Source: Ichthyophonus hoferi | Taxonomy: Eukaryota > Opisthokonta > Ichthyosporea > Ichthyophonida > Ichthyophonidae | Direction: 5' to 3' | DNA: 11,375 nucleotides | Assembly: GCA_002751075.1 (NCBI GenBank) | Contig: NAOQ01000143.1 | Coordinates: 62,376 to 73,750, forward strand | In this document: positions 1 to 9,419 of the stretch, in pieces | Layout: every line of letters begins with the position of its first letter | How positions within the stretch are numbered: the first letter of the stretch is position 1 | Translations under genes and position numbers: made by a program | Notes under the pieces: model-generated | Seen by the model: the letters and a program-made list of their open reading frames with translations, nothing else | Told to the model about the DNA's origin: nothing | Databases searched by the model: none

Positions 1-324
1 CCATGTTTTTGTTTCCCCTAATACCAATATAGGTGTAGTGCAGGCATTATTGTCGATTTCAGCCTGTGTAGTAATTACAAACATTATGTTTAGTCATTAT
101 ATCTCTGTGCCGCGGCTATCATCTCATATTTTGGTGTAGTTATTATTGTTATTGCAAAAAAAAATTTTAGTAACCGTATCACCCATATGCATGATCATAG
201 GTGACCATTACAAACAGAGAATTTATGATATATCTGTATAACCTTGATTCAGTATTCTATGCCATACTAATTTATATATTGCTCGGGTCGGTATACGCGA
301 CTTATATAGGACCTCTATCTCTTC
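1..324. other. Left intergenic DNA, nothing recognised
   Basis: No gene, RNA or motif stands out apart from a short A run (156-164) and scattered A+T-rich stretches. An open frame on the plus strand runs through 201-539. It has no ATG at its head (the first in-frame ATG is near 225) and codes for a hydrophobic stretch before entering the repeat at 325-539. Confidence 0.4.
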
Positions 325-539
325 AACTGAATATTGAGAGTATATCAGATAAATTAGCTATTACGACGCTAGCACACCGAAATCAACTATTACACAACAT
401 TCAACTGAAGCCCCCGAAGCCTGTGGACAAGTCCTTCCAACTACCACATATGGCTATATATACTATAGCAAAGGCAGTTGCATACCCAACACCTAAATGT
501 TCTTATATTCATAGTCAAGCTCTACAAGGGGTACTGTAG
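325..539 (+). repeat. Diverged direct repeat, copy A (coding-like)
   Basis: This aligns with 10455-10690 on the same strand. The best block, 413-455 against 10564-10606, matches at about 34 of 43 positions without gaps, and the gapless alignment continues to a TAG in both copies (537-539 and 10688-10690). Translated in the frame ending at that TAG, copy A gives PPKPVDKSFQLPHMA and copy B gives IPKTVDMSLKLPQIS. The shared pattern is PKxVDxSxxLP, followed eleven residues later by AY. Conservation of reading frame and of the terminal stop suggests descent from a coding sequence. The family is not recognised. Confidence 0.6.
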
Positions 540-562
540 AATAAGAACGAATGCATTTTTGA

Positions 563-584
563 TTTTTTTTTTTTTTTTTTTTTT
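563..584. repeat. 22-base T homopolymer
   Basis: An uninterrupted run of 22 T on the plus strand, read as poly(A) on the minus strand. It is the longest homopolymer in the window. No polymerase III A/B boxes or retroposon body is visible beside it, so it is recorded only as a simple repeat. Confidence 0.85.
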
Positions 585-861
585 GAACTCTACATAAACG
601 CTTCACATGTGTTCCGAATGAAGCCCTTATCGGTTGGCTTTTGATATTTTGCTTTTAACAATTATTATATAACAGTGCTATTTCACTACGAAATTAGCTA
701 GTTTTCCACCCAGAAAATATAAAAACAACTAAAAATAAATCAATAAGGACAATAAGAACATGGGTTAATATAATATATTTTTAATGCATGCTCAATAATT
801 CAGATATACGGTACCCGTGTATTGTTTACCAGCCCAGTTATTAAACATGCATACGTATATA

Positions 862-881
862 TTTATTTAAGTACTTTTATT
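862..881 (-). terminator. Two AATAAA polyadenylation signals downstream of the gene
   Basis: Reading the minus strand past the stop codon, AATAAA occurs at 881-876 and again at 867-862, about 64 and 78 nt after the TAA. Both sit in A+T-rich DNA of the kind expected for a short 3' UTR. The chance rate of AATAAA in such DNA is not negligible, but the pair at this distance fits a 3' end near 830-860. Confidence 0.5.
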
Positions 882-944
882 CTAATGTAGACTAATTTGT
901 GACTACTATATAGTATTTCTTTTAACTTTAGTTAAGCCATTCCT

Positions 945-3373
945 TTAGAACAGCTCTCCCATCATGCATCTAATTCCACCACCACCAATGTTTTCAATGG
1001 TGGGAATGGCAGCGTGAAGAAGCTGGTGAACGTGCTTGAGCATTGTCTGCCTCTGCTCGGCAGTGAAGGCCTGTAGAAGCAATGTTATGATTAGATTATA
1101 ATAGTAGATAGGTAAGGTATTTAGGATGGTATAATAAGAGGGCATGTATAGTATAGTATGTAGTGTAGGTGTATTGTTAATATACAACATCATGATACGT
1201 AGTCTAGTACTACAGTCACACGTACATACAAGAAAATACACATTAACATGTGAACACAAGCTTACATTGTATGCGCGTGTAGACATGCACATAATACGGT
1301 TCTTGTGGGGTTCACCGTGAACCTCAAGCACATTACCGCACAGTTCACCCATTTGTGCGCGAGTAATATCGACAATCTCATGTGTACGGCTGAGAGTAGA
1401 GATCACCTTCTCCTTCTCATCCTACAAAGCAAAGGCAAGTGTTAGATTAATTAGGTTTGCTATTATATACTATATACTAATAATGCAATAATATAAACCC
1501 ATAAGTGGCAATACCACACTGACGCAACAATCAATATATTACCTTATCCTCAATAGACTCGAGGCAAATAACAGCCACCTTGGTACCAACAGACATCAGC
1601 ACATTGGTGTGGTAGATGGGGTTACCAAAGGCATCGGTGGCGTGGAACATTATCATTTTGTAACCAAGACGCTCTGCCCAGGTTTCGGCAATCTAAAACA
1701 TGATTGGATGAAAGTTAGAGTAATCCTACTATACCTTGATTTATCAAAATATAGGCAAGAAAAAACACAGAAAAAGCACCCCAAGTCCAATCAATCCAAT
1801 ACAATCCAATATATTTGATTCATAGTTGCTTCAGGTTATAGCATAGCAGATATTCCAATGTGACATTCACAACAAACAATTGGTTCCATGGGATGCTATA
1901 CTAACACTTCAACACAACACAATGCCCTATTATATTATACTATACTATATACTATAGTAATGAAAATAATGATCTTATCATTGCATTACATACCTGCTTG
2001 TTGGCACGCTGAGAGAGGGCCATGTAGCAAACCATATTCACCCTATCCATGATCAAGACTCCAGTGCTCTCAAGGAACTGGGGGAAATCGCTGTATTCCC
2101 ATTGGGCCAAACTCAGCTCGCGACTGTAAACCTGCTGCATCTCGGAGATAATGCTGTGGCAACGGGGAAGGTGAGTATCGCATATCAATGGTCCTAGCAT
2201 GTGCTGAGACTAGGTAAATATTGCACTACCTCTGTAGTAATCAACGATCTCTACTGGATGTCTATTAGCTAATATCAATCCTATTAAAGCGTATAAGCTG
2301 GGCCCAGGCTGGCTCTGGGCATGTGTTTTTGTTCATAAACTTAGTGTATAAATAAATTTATTTAAGTAGGTAAGTTCCACATGGAATGAGCCTATGTGTG
2401 TTGGATTTTGGAGCATATTGGAAACAGACAAGTAAATTATGGGCCACAATTAAAGACTGTAGATAGCGAAATGGATTATAATAATAATAATAAACGTATC
2501 ACAAAGAGATGCTCCATATAAGCAATCTTTTTATAAGTTATGCTATGCACCTTGCATATAAATGTGTATACTTCCAGGTAAAACTATAAAAACTGTATTT
2601 GTTAATATAGGAAATATATATAATTGAAGTAGATTGGAATGGTATGGAACACTCACTATTCGCGTCTCTCCTTTCTCCTGGACTCGGTCTTCATGGGGTA
2701 GAAGACAACGGTGGACTCTGTTGTGATGGTAACAATGTTAGTAACACAAAACACTATGCTTACGTATGTTATCCTAATGAACAATGCTAAGAACAAATAG
2801 AATACTTAAAACTAAAAACGCATTATGTACAGCACAGCATCAAATGCCTCCACATATCACTAATACACTTGTTCATTACCGCTTTTCAATAATAATATAC
2901 ATACACATACACACTCACATTCAAATCAACACCAAACCATAATCAACATACCTCCAGTATTGGTCTCTGTAGGGGCATGGGTACTAAACCAGTTGTTGGG
3001 GAACACTGCATCGGGAGTGTTGTACCAACGCTCATTGGCAAAGATCACAGGGGTAACACCTGCCTTGGTGAGCTCAGCAACAACGCCGGAGAACTCAACG
3101 AGGGCCTGGAATGAGAGAAGATAAATGAGTGTTACCATGGTTACTATGTAGTTACCATATGAATAGATACATATATATATATAGTTAAATAATGGTATAA
3201 ATGTATGGCATAGTAGAGAATATAAGATAGTTATTTTGATATATATAATAAATACATACCTTCTTCTCAATCTCGTAGGGGCTCATTTCACTTTTGTTCA
3301 TAAAGTGGTTGTCCTCAGCAGTCTGAGGATTGGTACAGAAACCAACAGGTGACACCATGAGGACTTGATTGGT
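945..3373 (-). other. C-terminal CtlX-type amidinotransferase-fold hydrolase domain (exons 12-18), catalytic residues kept
   Basis: Residues about 414-719, roughly 306 long, which matches the usual length of stand-alone CtlX proteins. It opens with VLMVSPVGFCTNPQTAEDN (417-435). It continues with PDAVFPNNWFSTH (482-494), FYPM then RRKERREYI (the ERR block), FLESTGVLIMDR with Glu551, IYHTNVLMSVG with His604, VICLESIEDKDEKEKV, MGELCGNVLEVHG, and a terminal IPTIENIGGGGIRCMMGELF with Cys713. These are the signature blocks of the CtlX family, and the Glu, His and Cys expected for guanidine or ureido hydrolysis are all present. Characterised relatives (Francisella CtlX) cleave citrulline to ornithine, CO2 and ammonia. 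Arginine or another guanidino compound is an alternative substrate here. Membership is clear; substrate is inferred. Confidence 0.88.
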
Positions 3374-6300
3374 TGTCTGGCTTGGCTTCGCCCCCTCGCC
3401 ACCTAATTTAGGAGCCCAAGGGCGCTTATCTGTGTAATACAATATAGGGGTATAGTTTAGTATCATACTACTAAAGACTACAACACGTCTTGTAATAGAG
3501 ATCAACATCTATTACTATTGGTACACCATGGATACGGCCGTGATATAACGTATTGTAATAGATAATAAGAAATAATAGGATAGATAGGAGCACTTACAGC
3601 CATGAACCTTGGGGAAAGTATGGTGGGCAGTGGGGGTAGTGTGTCTGAACACTAGGGTAGACTTCATCAAGGTGCGGTACATGGCTGAGTCCCACTTGCA
3701 GTCAATGACTTCCACCTTACCCCTGTACATTCAGCGAATAACAGAGTTAGTAATGTAGTGATACATACATAATATAAAAATCACTATAACAACTCTCATT
3801 GATATGGTTTGTTTTCTAAGTATATTGTGAGACAACTTCATACTCTACACTATATACCATAGATTATGTATCATGTATCATATTATACACTGCATTCAAA
3901 GACGCATTATAATATGTCGTGAATTCAAATATAATACAAAAAATGATAACGAATAACTGAACTTTTAATCTAGTTTCTAAACTATAAATTAATAGAAATG
4001 TATATAAATCATCTATCTAACATTGATGGCATATTCATATAATAATACCGAGAACTGTATTCCAACTAAAACATACATATATATATATCTAAACCATAAA
4101 CACTTACTTGAAGCCAGATTCACTGGTAATGAGGGTGGCCAGTTCGGGGTTGTTAACAATAAGATGACCCTCTCCAATGTTTACGATGCCAATACCATTA
4201 CCATAGAGGGACTCTGGCAGCTGCATAGACAGACAGGTTAATATTGTGGTATATATAATATATAATCTAGTTCATGATATTATTTATATAGGGTAACACA
4301 GCCAGTAATAATCTATACTTATCTACATTACAGTAAAATAAACCACTACTTTATACAATACACAATACAATAAAATACTCTACCCTACTACTATATACCA
4401 TACACACAAATAACCTACCCGGATAATGTTGAAACCAAGCTCCTCAAGATACTTCGAGAGCTCAACATCCATACGAGACATTTCATACTTGTTCTTGTGA
4501 AGGGTGTACTCACTAACAAGACGTCTGAATAGAGATGAGATAGATAAGTACAGTAGAATATCATATTACATAATTCTTGAAAATACAATACTATATTGCA
4601 CAAATGCATGCTAATATCCACAATATGTACATGACACCTATTGATGTTTTAAGCTATCTATATGTTAGTTGACCATGCTTACTTCATATAAATATAAAAT
4701 AGTATTATCACCTAAGCCCTGACAAAAACACGTGAATAAAAACCTTCATGGCAGCTTGAAAGTGTATTTACAATTATACTATAATAAAATATAACATTGT
4801 GAACCCAACTAATATATTAAATGAACAAATGACGTACTAGCTTTAAACCCCTTTAAAAATTCAATCAAAACGTTAAGGTTTACCTCTTAGGGTTCTCAGC
4901 ACCAATAATAGAGTCGAGCATAATAACAGTGTCCTTATCAATAATCTTAAAGACAGCATCCTATAAGAAAAAAATGTATAAATTAGTATCCAAATCACAC
5001 CCCACCTCGACTTTAAGTCCTATGTAATATAATATAATGTATAATATAGTATACTATACCATCTTCCACTGCCTTTTAACTACATTAAATAATGCCATAT
5101 TATAACTATCTTGATTAAATAGTATAGTATATTACATTACATCAACTATAATCTTATTATATTCTTGTACTGCATATAAGCTATCTACACTACATTCCCA
5201 TAGTAATTAGTAATATGTATAGTAAAATTTTATAATATAATAATACAATATATTATTACATTCTTGTGCAACACATAATCTGTCTTCAAAACATTCTTGT
5301 ATTTATTAAGTCTGTAGATACCACAGTCCTTCAGTACAATGTAAAGGAATCTATGTAACAAATGATGTGATATTCTTTGATACTTACCAAGTTGCCGCGT
5401 TCCTCGCTCCTATCAAAGAGGTCGCGAACCACAGCCACACGGCTGGCACCAAACACCTTCTTGGCCAGCATGTAACGCACAGTGGCATTATCGGTATTAA
5501 GGCCAGTCTATAGGGGAAATAAAGATAATAATGAGAAAGAACATGTATAATAGATTGTATAAACGATCTTATACATGTCAAATTAGGCGGTTGATGTGCT
5601 CATAACATAATATAATATAATATAATATACACTAAATTATTAACATTGTACTTGTACTACTAAGACTATATACGATTCCAATTAGACAGGCTAAAAATAT
5701 TGGTAATACATAATGTATGTGCATAGCTAAATATAAATATAATATGATGCAGTGATTCTCAGTAAATGTTACAACTTGATATGAAGTGACATATAATAAT
5801 AACAATAACCGGAATAATATCTAACAATAACAACTAAAGCACTAAGTCTAGTTATAGTCGTAAAAGTGAACACTACATACACCAATGAAGCAGAGCTCAG
5901 GCCCAGCGGGAATGTAGTCACCACCATGGAGCTTGAGGGGAGAGGGAAGTGAAAGGATGATAGGTAGACCCATCTTGGTAAACGCATGGCTTAGAATGCG
6001 CACCTTCTCTGGCTGCTCTTCAGCGCCAGACAAAACAATTCCCTAGAGTGAAAAAATATAAAAAAGTTAGTAAGGTTACAGTTTGTTTCGTGTGCTACGA
6101 TTATAATATGCATAACAGTACGTAAGTATGATGGTATAATATATATAACACCATTTATTTTCCTAACTTCTCTCCCCATATTATCTACTTCTCTGACTCA
6201 CACTCTTTTTAAACCCAGGCCATAAATAATGAGCACCGTGCTGAAATAGCTCTTAAGTTTGTTTGTACTACGTTTACTTATAATTGTTAGTGTTATAGTT

Positions 6301-8157
6301 TCATCCGTGTTCACTTCTATTGTTCTCAAATAACACACTGAATAAATAATCAAAACTACAAAAACTAGTGTCAAATGTGTTCAGATACTTTTTCACTTGC
6401 TTATAACCAATATAATATAAGACACTATAACCAATAACTTACGGCAGGGGTAACAATCTGGAGGCGAGAGTCAAGGAGGTCTACAACGGGCGTGATGGTG
6501 TAAGACTGGGCCATAACAGCATTGTCTATACCACGCTGAAGGATGATAATATAAATAGTTAATAAGCATTGGTTAGAGTATAATTTAAAATATAAATAAA
6601 ATATAAATGGGGAAGCGGTTCATTTTGCAGCAATGTTACGCTTATGTTTTGTTTTAAGTATAGTATATGGTTCCTAAGATTAATTCCTTAAAAAAAATCA
6701 AAAAGTTCTAGAGCGTACGAGATTATGTATACAAATATCATTGGAAGAAATTTCTAATTAGGAATATTAAAATAAAGTGAAGTGCTCAATTGGTACATTA
6801 CATATTAAATATTACTAATCACCGGAACCGTAACGAAACACGTGGCAAAAACTTTATAGCAACTTGAAAATACATTTACAATCATACTATAATGCAATAT
6901 AATAGTATAAACCCAACTAAATCAAATCAAAAAGAATATCTTACCACAAGCTTGAATTTAATTATGTGAGTGGTGGCGTGGGCCTTTTTGTCGGCAGACA
7001 TACCACGGATAATAAGAGACTTGAAATCATCAACCTCCTGCAACAACATAACATACCATATGAGGTTCGTAGGTATAACAGTATTGATGGTTGATACATA
7101 CATACAGATACATAAAACCAGATACTTGGACTACTACACTTAAATATACACTGTTCTTTACTAGAAAAAGATTGTAAATAGATAGATCAAAAAAATAATA
7201 ATAATATTAAAAAAAAAGAAAAAAAAAAAAGGGTTGGGTGAGATAGGTTGGTAGGTGTAATGGGAAAAAACTATAATAAAAAATATGTCAAGAGAGTAGT
7301 AGAGAATATACGCTAATCCTAATACCTAGCAATCAACCGGTTTGGTTTTATTAAATAAATATTATCCTTACAGTACATACATGTAAAACATACAGAAACA
7401 CATTGTTACCTTCGTGGTAATAGACTTGTCAAGAACTTCGCACTTAATAAGCTTGGTCATTAAGGAGTCGGGAGCGTCAATAGAGACGAGGTCCTAATGG
7501 GTATGAATTTATAAGCTTAATCGTTTAAATGTTCAAAATTGTATAATTCATCCGTTTTTTTTCATGTCCTTAACACAGATGAATGCGTAAAAATGTCAGA
7601 GATAAGGAATCCAAGAAAATGCTTGATTTAAATTGTTTGGAAATAATGGAAATTTGTAAAACATATGTACGGGCAATCCTACCTTAATGTTAACCATTTC
7701 GACTCCCTTTTCCTTGAGGAGCTTGGAAAACACTGCGAAATCAGCAGCGAGTTCCTGGTTCTTGGCTACATCTCCATAAAGAGTGCTAGAAACATAACTC
7801 CCAGCCTCCACAACGTCATGGCACAGAACGAGCTAGAAAGAAAAGTGTAGGTAAGCAACGGCCCAATAAATGTGGAAAAAAATTTCTCTAGTTGTTTAAG
7901 GAAGTATGGGATTAACTGAGTTGAGGTAGACAGAGTTTTAACAGAAAAAGTATTGTGGTAGATAACGACTTCAAAGGCCAGAAAAAAAAAACAGGTATCA
8001 TACAACACGGTACAAATAGACTCGGTTATATAGATAATTCAATTCCATACACTCCCACATCAGTAAACAGTATGGGGACCAAGGTAAATATATATACCTT
8101 GACAGCGTCGTTCTCGCACTGCCAGGTGGAGCACTTAGGAACAGACATGGCCGACAT
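945..8157 (-). CDS. Two-domain protein: arginine deiminase-like pseudoenzyme fused to CtlX-type (citrulline ureidase-like) hydrolase, 18 exons
   Basis: Coding exons in transcript order (plus-strand coordinates): 8098-8157, 7683-7832, 7410-7493, 6945-7037, 6443-6535, 5881-6042, 5388-5507, 4884-4960, 4419-4524, 4108-4220, 3598-3722, 3260-3429, 2952-3105, 2657-2717, 1994-2153, 1543-1692, 1266-1421, 945-1070. They total 2160 nt, or 719 residues plus TAA. All 17 introns are GT-AG, 121-503 nt long; donors are mostly GTAAGT or GTATGT; 12 are phase 0, 3 phase 2 and 2 phase 1. Residues 21-378 align with bacterial arginine deiminase and 414-719 with the CtlX family, joined by a Pro/Gly/Lys-rich linker. 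No signal peptide or membrane segment is visible, so it is probably cytosolic. The ATG at 8157 was chosen because it has A at -3. An in-frame ATG at 8166 would add Met-Gly-Lys, and an in-frame TAG at 8170-8172 closes the frame. By family knowledge the role is arginine or citrulline breakdown; the exact substrate is inferred. The exon structure is firm, the function less so. Confidence 0.92.
1787..1810. repeat. Short CCAAT-containing tandem repeat in intron 15
   Basis: Three ccaat pentamers start at 1787, 1796 and 1806, a tandem repeat with a 9-10 bp period. It lies in the intron between exons 15 and 16, upstream of exon 16. It is best read as a degenerate microsatellite. Confidence 0.6.
4685..4811 (-). 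repeat. Intron-borne repeat, copy 1 (intron 8)
   Basis: It lies inside the intron at 4525-4883. It aligns with 6799-6920 in the same orientation. The strongest part, from aacacgtg at 4727 to acccaactaa ending at 4812, matches at roughly 80 per cent with small indels. Weaker similarity continues on the far side (catat...tcacc). Towards the 5' splice site both copies have an aatcaaaa block shortly before the donor, separated here by about 50 extra bases. No target-site duplication or terminal inverted repeat could be made out. Confidence 0.65.
5606..5628. repeat. TATAA pentanucleotide microsatellite in intron 6
   Basis: Four to five consecutive ataat/tataa units in the intron at 5508-5880. Similar TATAATATAA strings occur in several other introns (for example near 5025-5045), so this is typical A+T-rich intron content rather than a special element. 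Confidence 0.65.
6799..6920 (-). repeat. Intron-borne repeat, copy 2 (intron 4)
   Basis: Partner of 4685-4811, inside the intron at 6536-6944 and closer to the 5' splice site (about 24 nt, against about 72 nt in copy 1). Shared landmarks are tcacc, aacacgtg, gcaacttgaaa or gcagcttgaaa, atttacaat, atactataat and acccaactaa. It may be a short non-autonomous element, or a trace of one intron (or part of one) copied into another position of the same gene. Confidence 0.65.
7201..7233. repeat. A-rich tract with G-rich edge in intron 3
   Basis: From 7201 the plus strand is ATAATATT followed by two A runs broken by one G, ending in a G. On the transcribed strand it is a long U-rich tract after C-rich DNA (7231-7263). 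It sits about 165 nt upstream of the real acceptor at 7038, too far to be the polypyrimidine tract of that site. A TTTTTCTAG acceptor-like string lies downstream of it in the transcript (about 7161-7169), but I see no supported exon there. Confidence 0.6.
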
Positions 8158-8236
8158 TTTCCCCATTAACTAAAGAAAGAAAAAAAACAGTAATAGAACA
8201 AAAACGCCTATCGAAAGCTGTAAGCTGTTTGTACAG

Positions 8237-8354
8237 TTTATATACCTATAAGCAGGGTTCGAAACAAAAAACATACTGATTTTGAGATCTCATGTCCCAG
8301 TTTACATTGCAACAATTGGTTTACTCAGGTCTGCATTGCAGCAATTGGTCTATT
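8237..8354 (-). promoter_or_regulatory. Core promoter of the fusion gene: TATA box and duplicated CCAAT unit
   Basis: On the minus strand TATATAAA lies at 8244-8237, about 80 nt before the start codon. That would place transcription start near 8205-8215 and give a short pyrimidine-rich leader. Further upstream, two CCAAT pentamers (read as attgg on the plus strand at 8315-8319 and 8344-8348) sit in a 28-29 bp tandem duplication spanning 8298-8354, about 105 and 134 nt before the inferred start site. This is the classical CCAAT-TATA layout. The motifs are seen; use as a promoter is inferred. Confidence 0.5.
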
Positions 8355-8762
8355 AAAATCCGCTGCCTAATATGTTAAGTGTAGATCTTCTAGAATATTT
8401 GGCTGACTGGCTGGAGTAAAAGGCAATAATCAATAATAATATTAATACTAAAAAATAAATTTACGTAATACTTCAATTATATTAATTTAATTTGCTTAAA
8501 ACATATTAGTATAATCATTTAATCATTGTAAATAACTTTTATATTTTATTCGGGTATGTCATAAAATAAATTAAGATATGAAAGTAGGCAAACTTTTGCT
8601 CAATCGGATTCAGTTTACTTGAGGACAAGCTGAGCTAGACGAATCAATCAACAGTTTTTGTCTGCGAATGTTCTCGGCTCTAACAATCCTATTTAGGTTA
8701 TCGCATCCTCTTGTTCGGAATACACATTAAAACCAATAAAAATAATGCATTAACTACAATAT

Positions 8763-8783
8763 AAATTATTATTATTATTTTAT
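8763..8783. repeat. (ATT)n microsatellite
   Basis: A run of ATT units at the start of the right-hand intergenic region. A comparable (ATA)n run lies at about 2478-2492 in intron 14. Confidence 0.7.
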
Positions 8784-9052
8784 TCATATATTAAAATTTA
8801 AGAATCGAATGAACTTGACCTTATATCTTCAGATACTCTCTAGCACAAATCAAAACACAATCCAATCAACTACATATTTCTCTAAACTCTAAATGAGCTC
8901 TATGGCCACCCAATGTTTGGCTTTGTTTAATAACCAATAAGACGTTAATTAATTAAAAGTAGCATTATTACTTATGGCGCTAAACAAGAAAGGGAGCATA
9001 CTAAGAAAAGCACAATTCAGTCTCTTAGTGTTTTCGTTTATGCCCAAGATGG

Positions 9053-9106
9053 TCCCTGTAAATTTCATAGATTTTTCATATATACAAAAGGTCTATGAAA
9101 TTGGGA
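9053..9106. repeat. Inverted repeat / hairpin
   Basis: AATTTCATAGA at 9061-9071 is exactly complementary to TCTATGAAATT at 9092-9102 across a 20-base spacer. A short TTTT/AAAA pairing lies inside the stem and TCCC (9053-9056) can pair with GGGA (9103-9106) outside it. Whether it acts as RNA or DNA structure, or marks a small relic element, cannot be told. Confidence 0.5.
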
Positions 9107-9419
9107 ACAAAAACATAACTTAATTTAATAACTATTACTTACTATTGGTTACTTGTTTTAAAACGCTAACAATATGACAGTTCAATTTTATGCAGTTGTC
9201 ATTTTAATCGACATGAAGCAACCGTCCAGGACTCACATTTATAATTGGTTTTAGCTATCCTTACATAACATATAGCCAATGGGGTTTCTATAAACATATG
9301 ACCCTAATGCATTCGTCATAATCAGCCAATGCCCGTATGCCATAATTGACTTGCATTGGTATTTGTTTGAAACCACTAATAGCCAATCAGAATGATAACA
9401 TTTGAAAGGGTTAATTTTC

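Larger units (their letters stand above)
3647..7832 (-). other. N-terminal arginine deiminase-like domain (exons 2-11), probably catalytically dead
   Basis: Residues about 21-378. Landmarks in order are an N-terminal strand-helix unit (LVLCHDV, then FAVFSKLLKEKGVEMVNIKD at 52-71), a DDFKSLIIRGMS stretch, YTITP (141-145), LHGGDY (198-203), GNLDAVFKIIDKDTVIM (252-268), GNGIGIVNIGEGHLIVNN (322-339) and YRTLMKSTLVF (368-378). Against ArcA from memory these match, in order, the FTRDP, EGGD, HLDxxF and C-terminal RCMT or HCMT blocks. The catalytic positions differ: the Arg-Asp of FTRDP is Ile-Thr, the Glu of EGGD is His199, the His of HLD is Asn253, and no Cys lies between residues 362 and 395. Only Asp255 and the Gly-Gly-Asp scaffold are kept. 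The fold looks intact, with no stop or frameshift and full family length, so this is a maintained non-catalytic domain rather than decay. The alignment was done by eye. Confidence 0.8.

Noticed and set aside
563-584. The T tract as the poly(A) tail of a SINE or retroposon
   Set aside because: No A/B box promoter, tRNA-like head or target-site duplication could be found beside it.
945-1406. A continuous 153-codon minus-strand reading frame as a separate gene
   Set aside because: It runs through the intron at 1071-1265. Only the parts in exons 17 and 18 have family similarity, and the middle is hydrophobic intron translation bounded by good GT-AG sites.
1609-1818. Plus-strand open frame opposite exon 16
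   Set aside because: It is antisense to coding exon 16 and its tail is the CCAAT tandem repeat; no recognisable protein.
2926-3508. Two overlapping minus-strand frames as separate small proteins
   Set aside because: They are exons 13 and 12 read into the flanking introns. Spliced together they give the continuous CtlX-like sequence.
3430-3597. A boundary between two separate genes at intron 11
   Set aside because: The donor GTAAGT and the ACACAG acceptor join in phase and complete a Tyr codon. No AATAAA, TATA box or start codon with a family N terminus sits between the halves.
7955-8173. Plus-strand open frame over intron 1 and exon 1
   Set aside because: It is antisense to exon 1 and intron sequence, with no family similarity.
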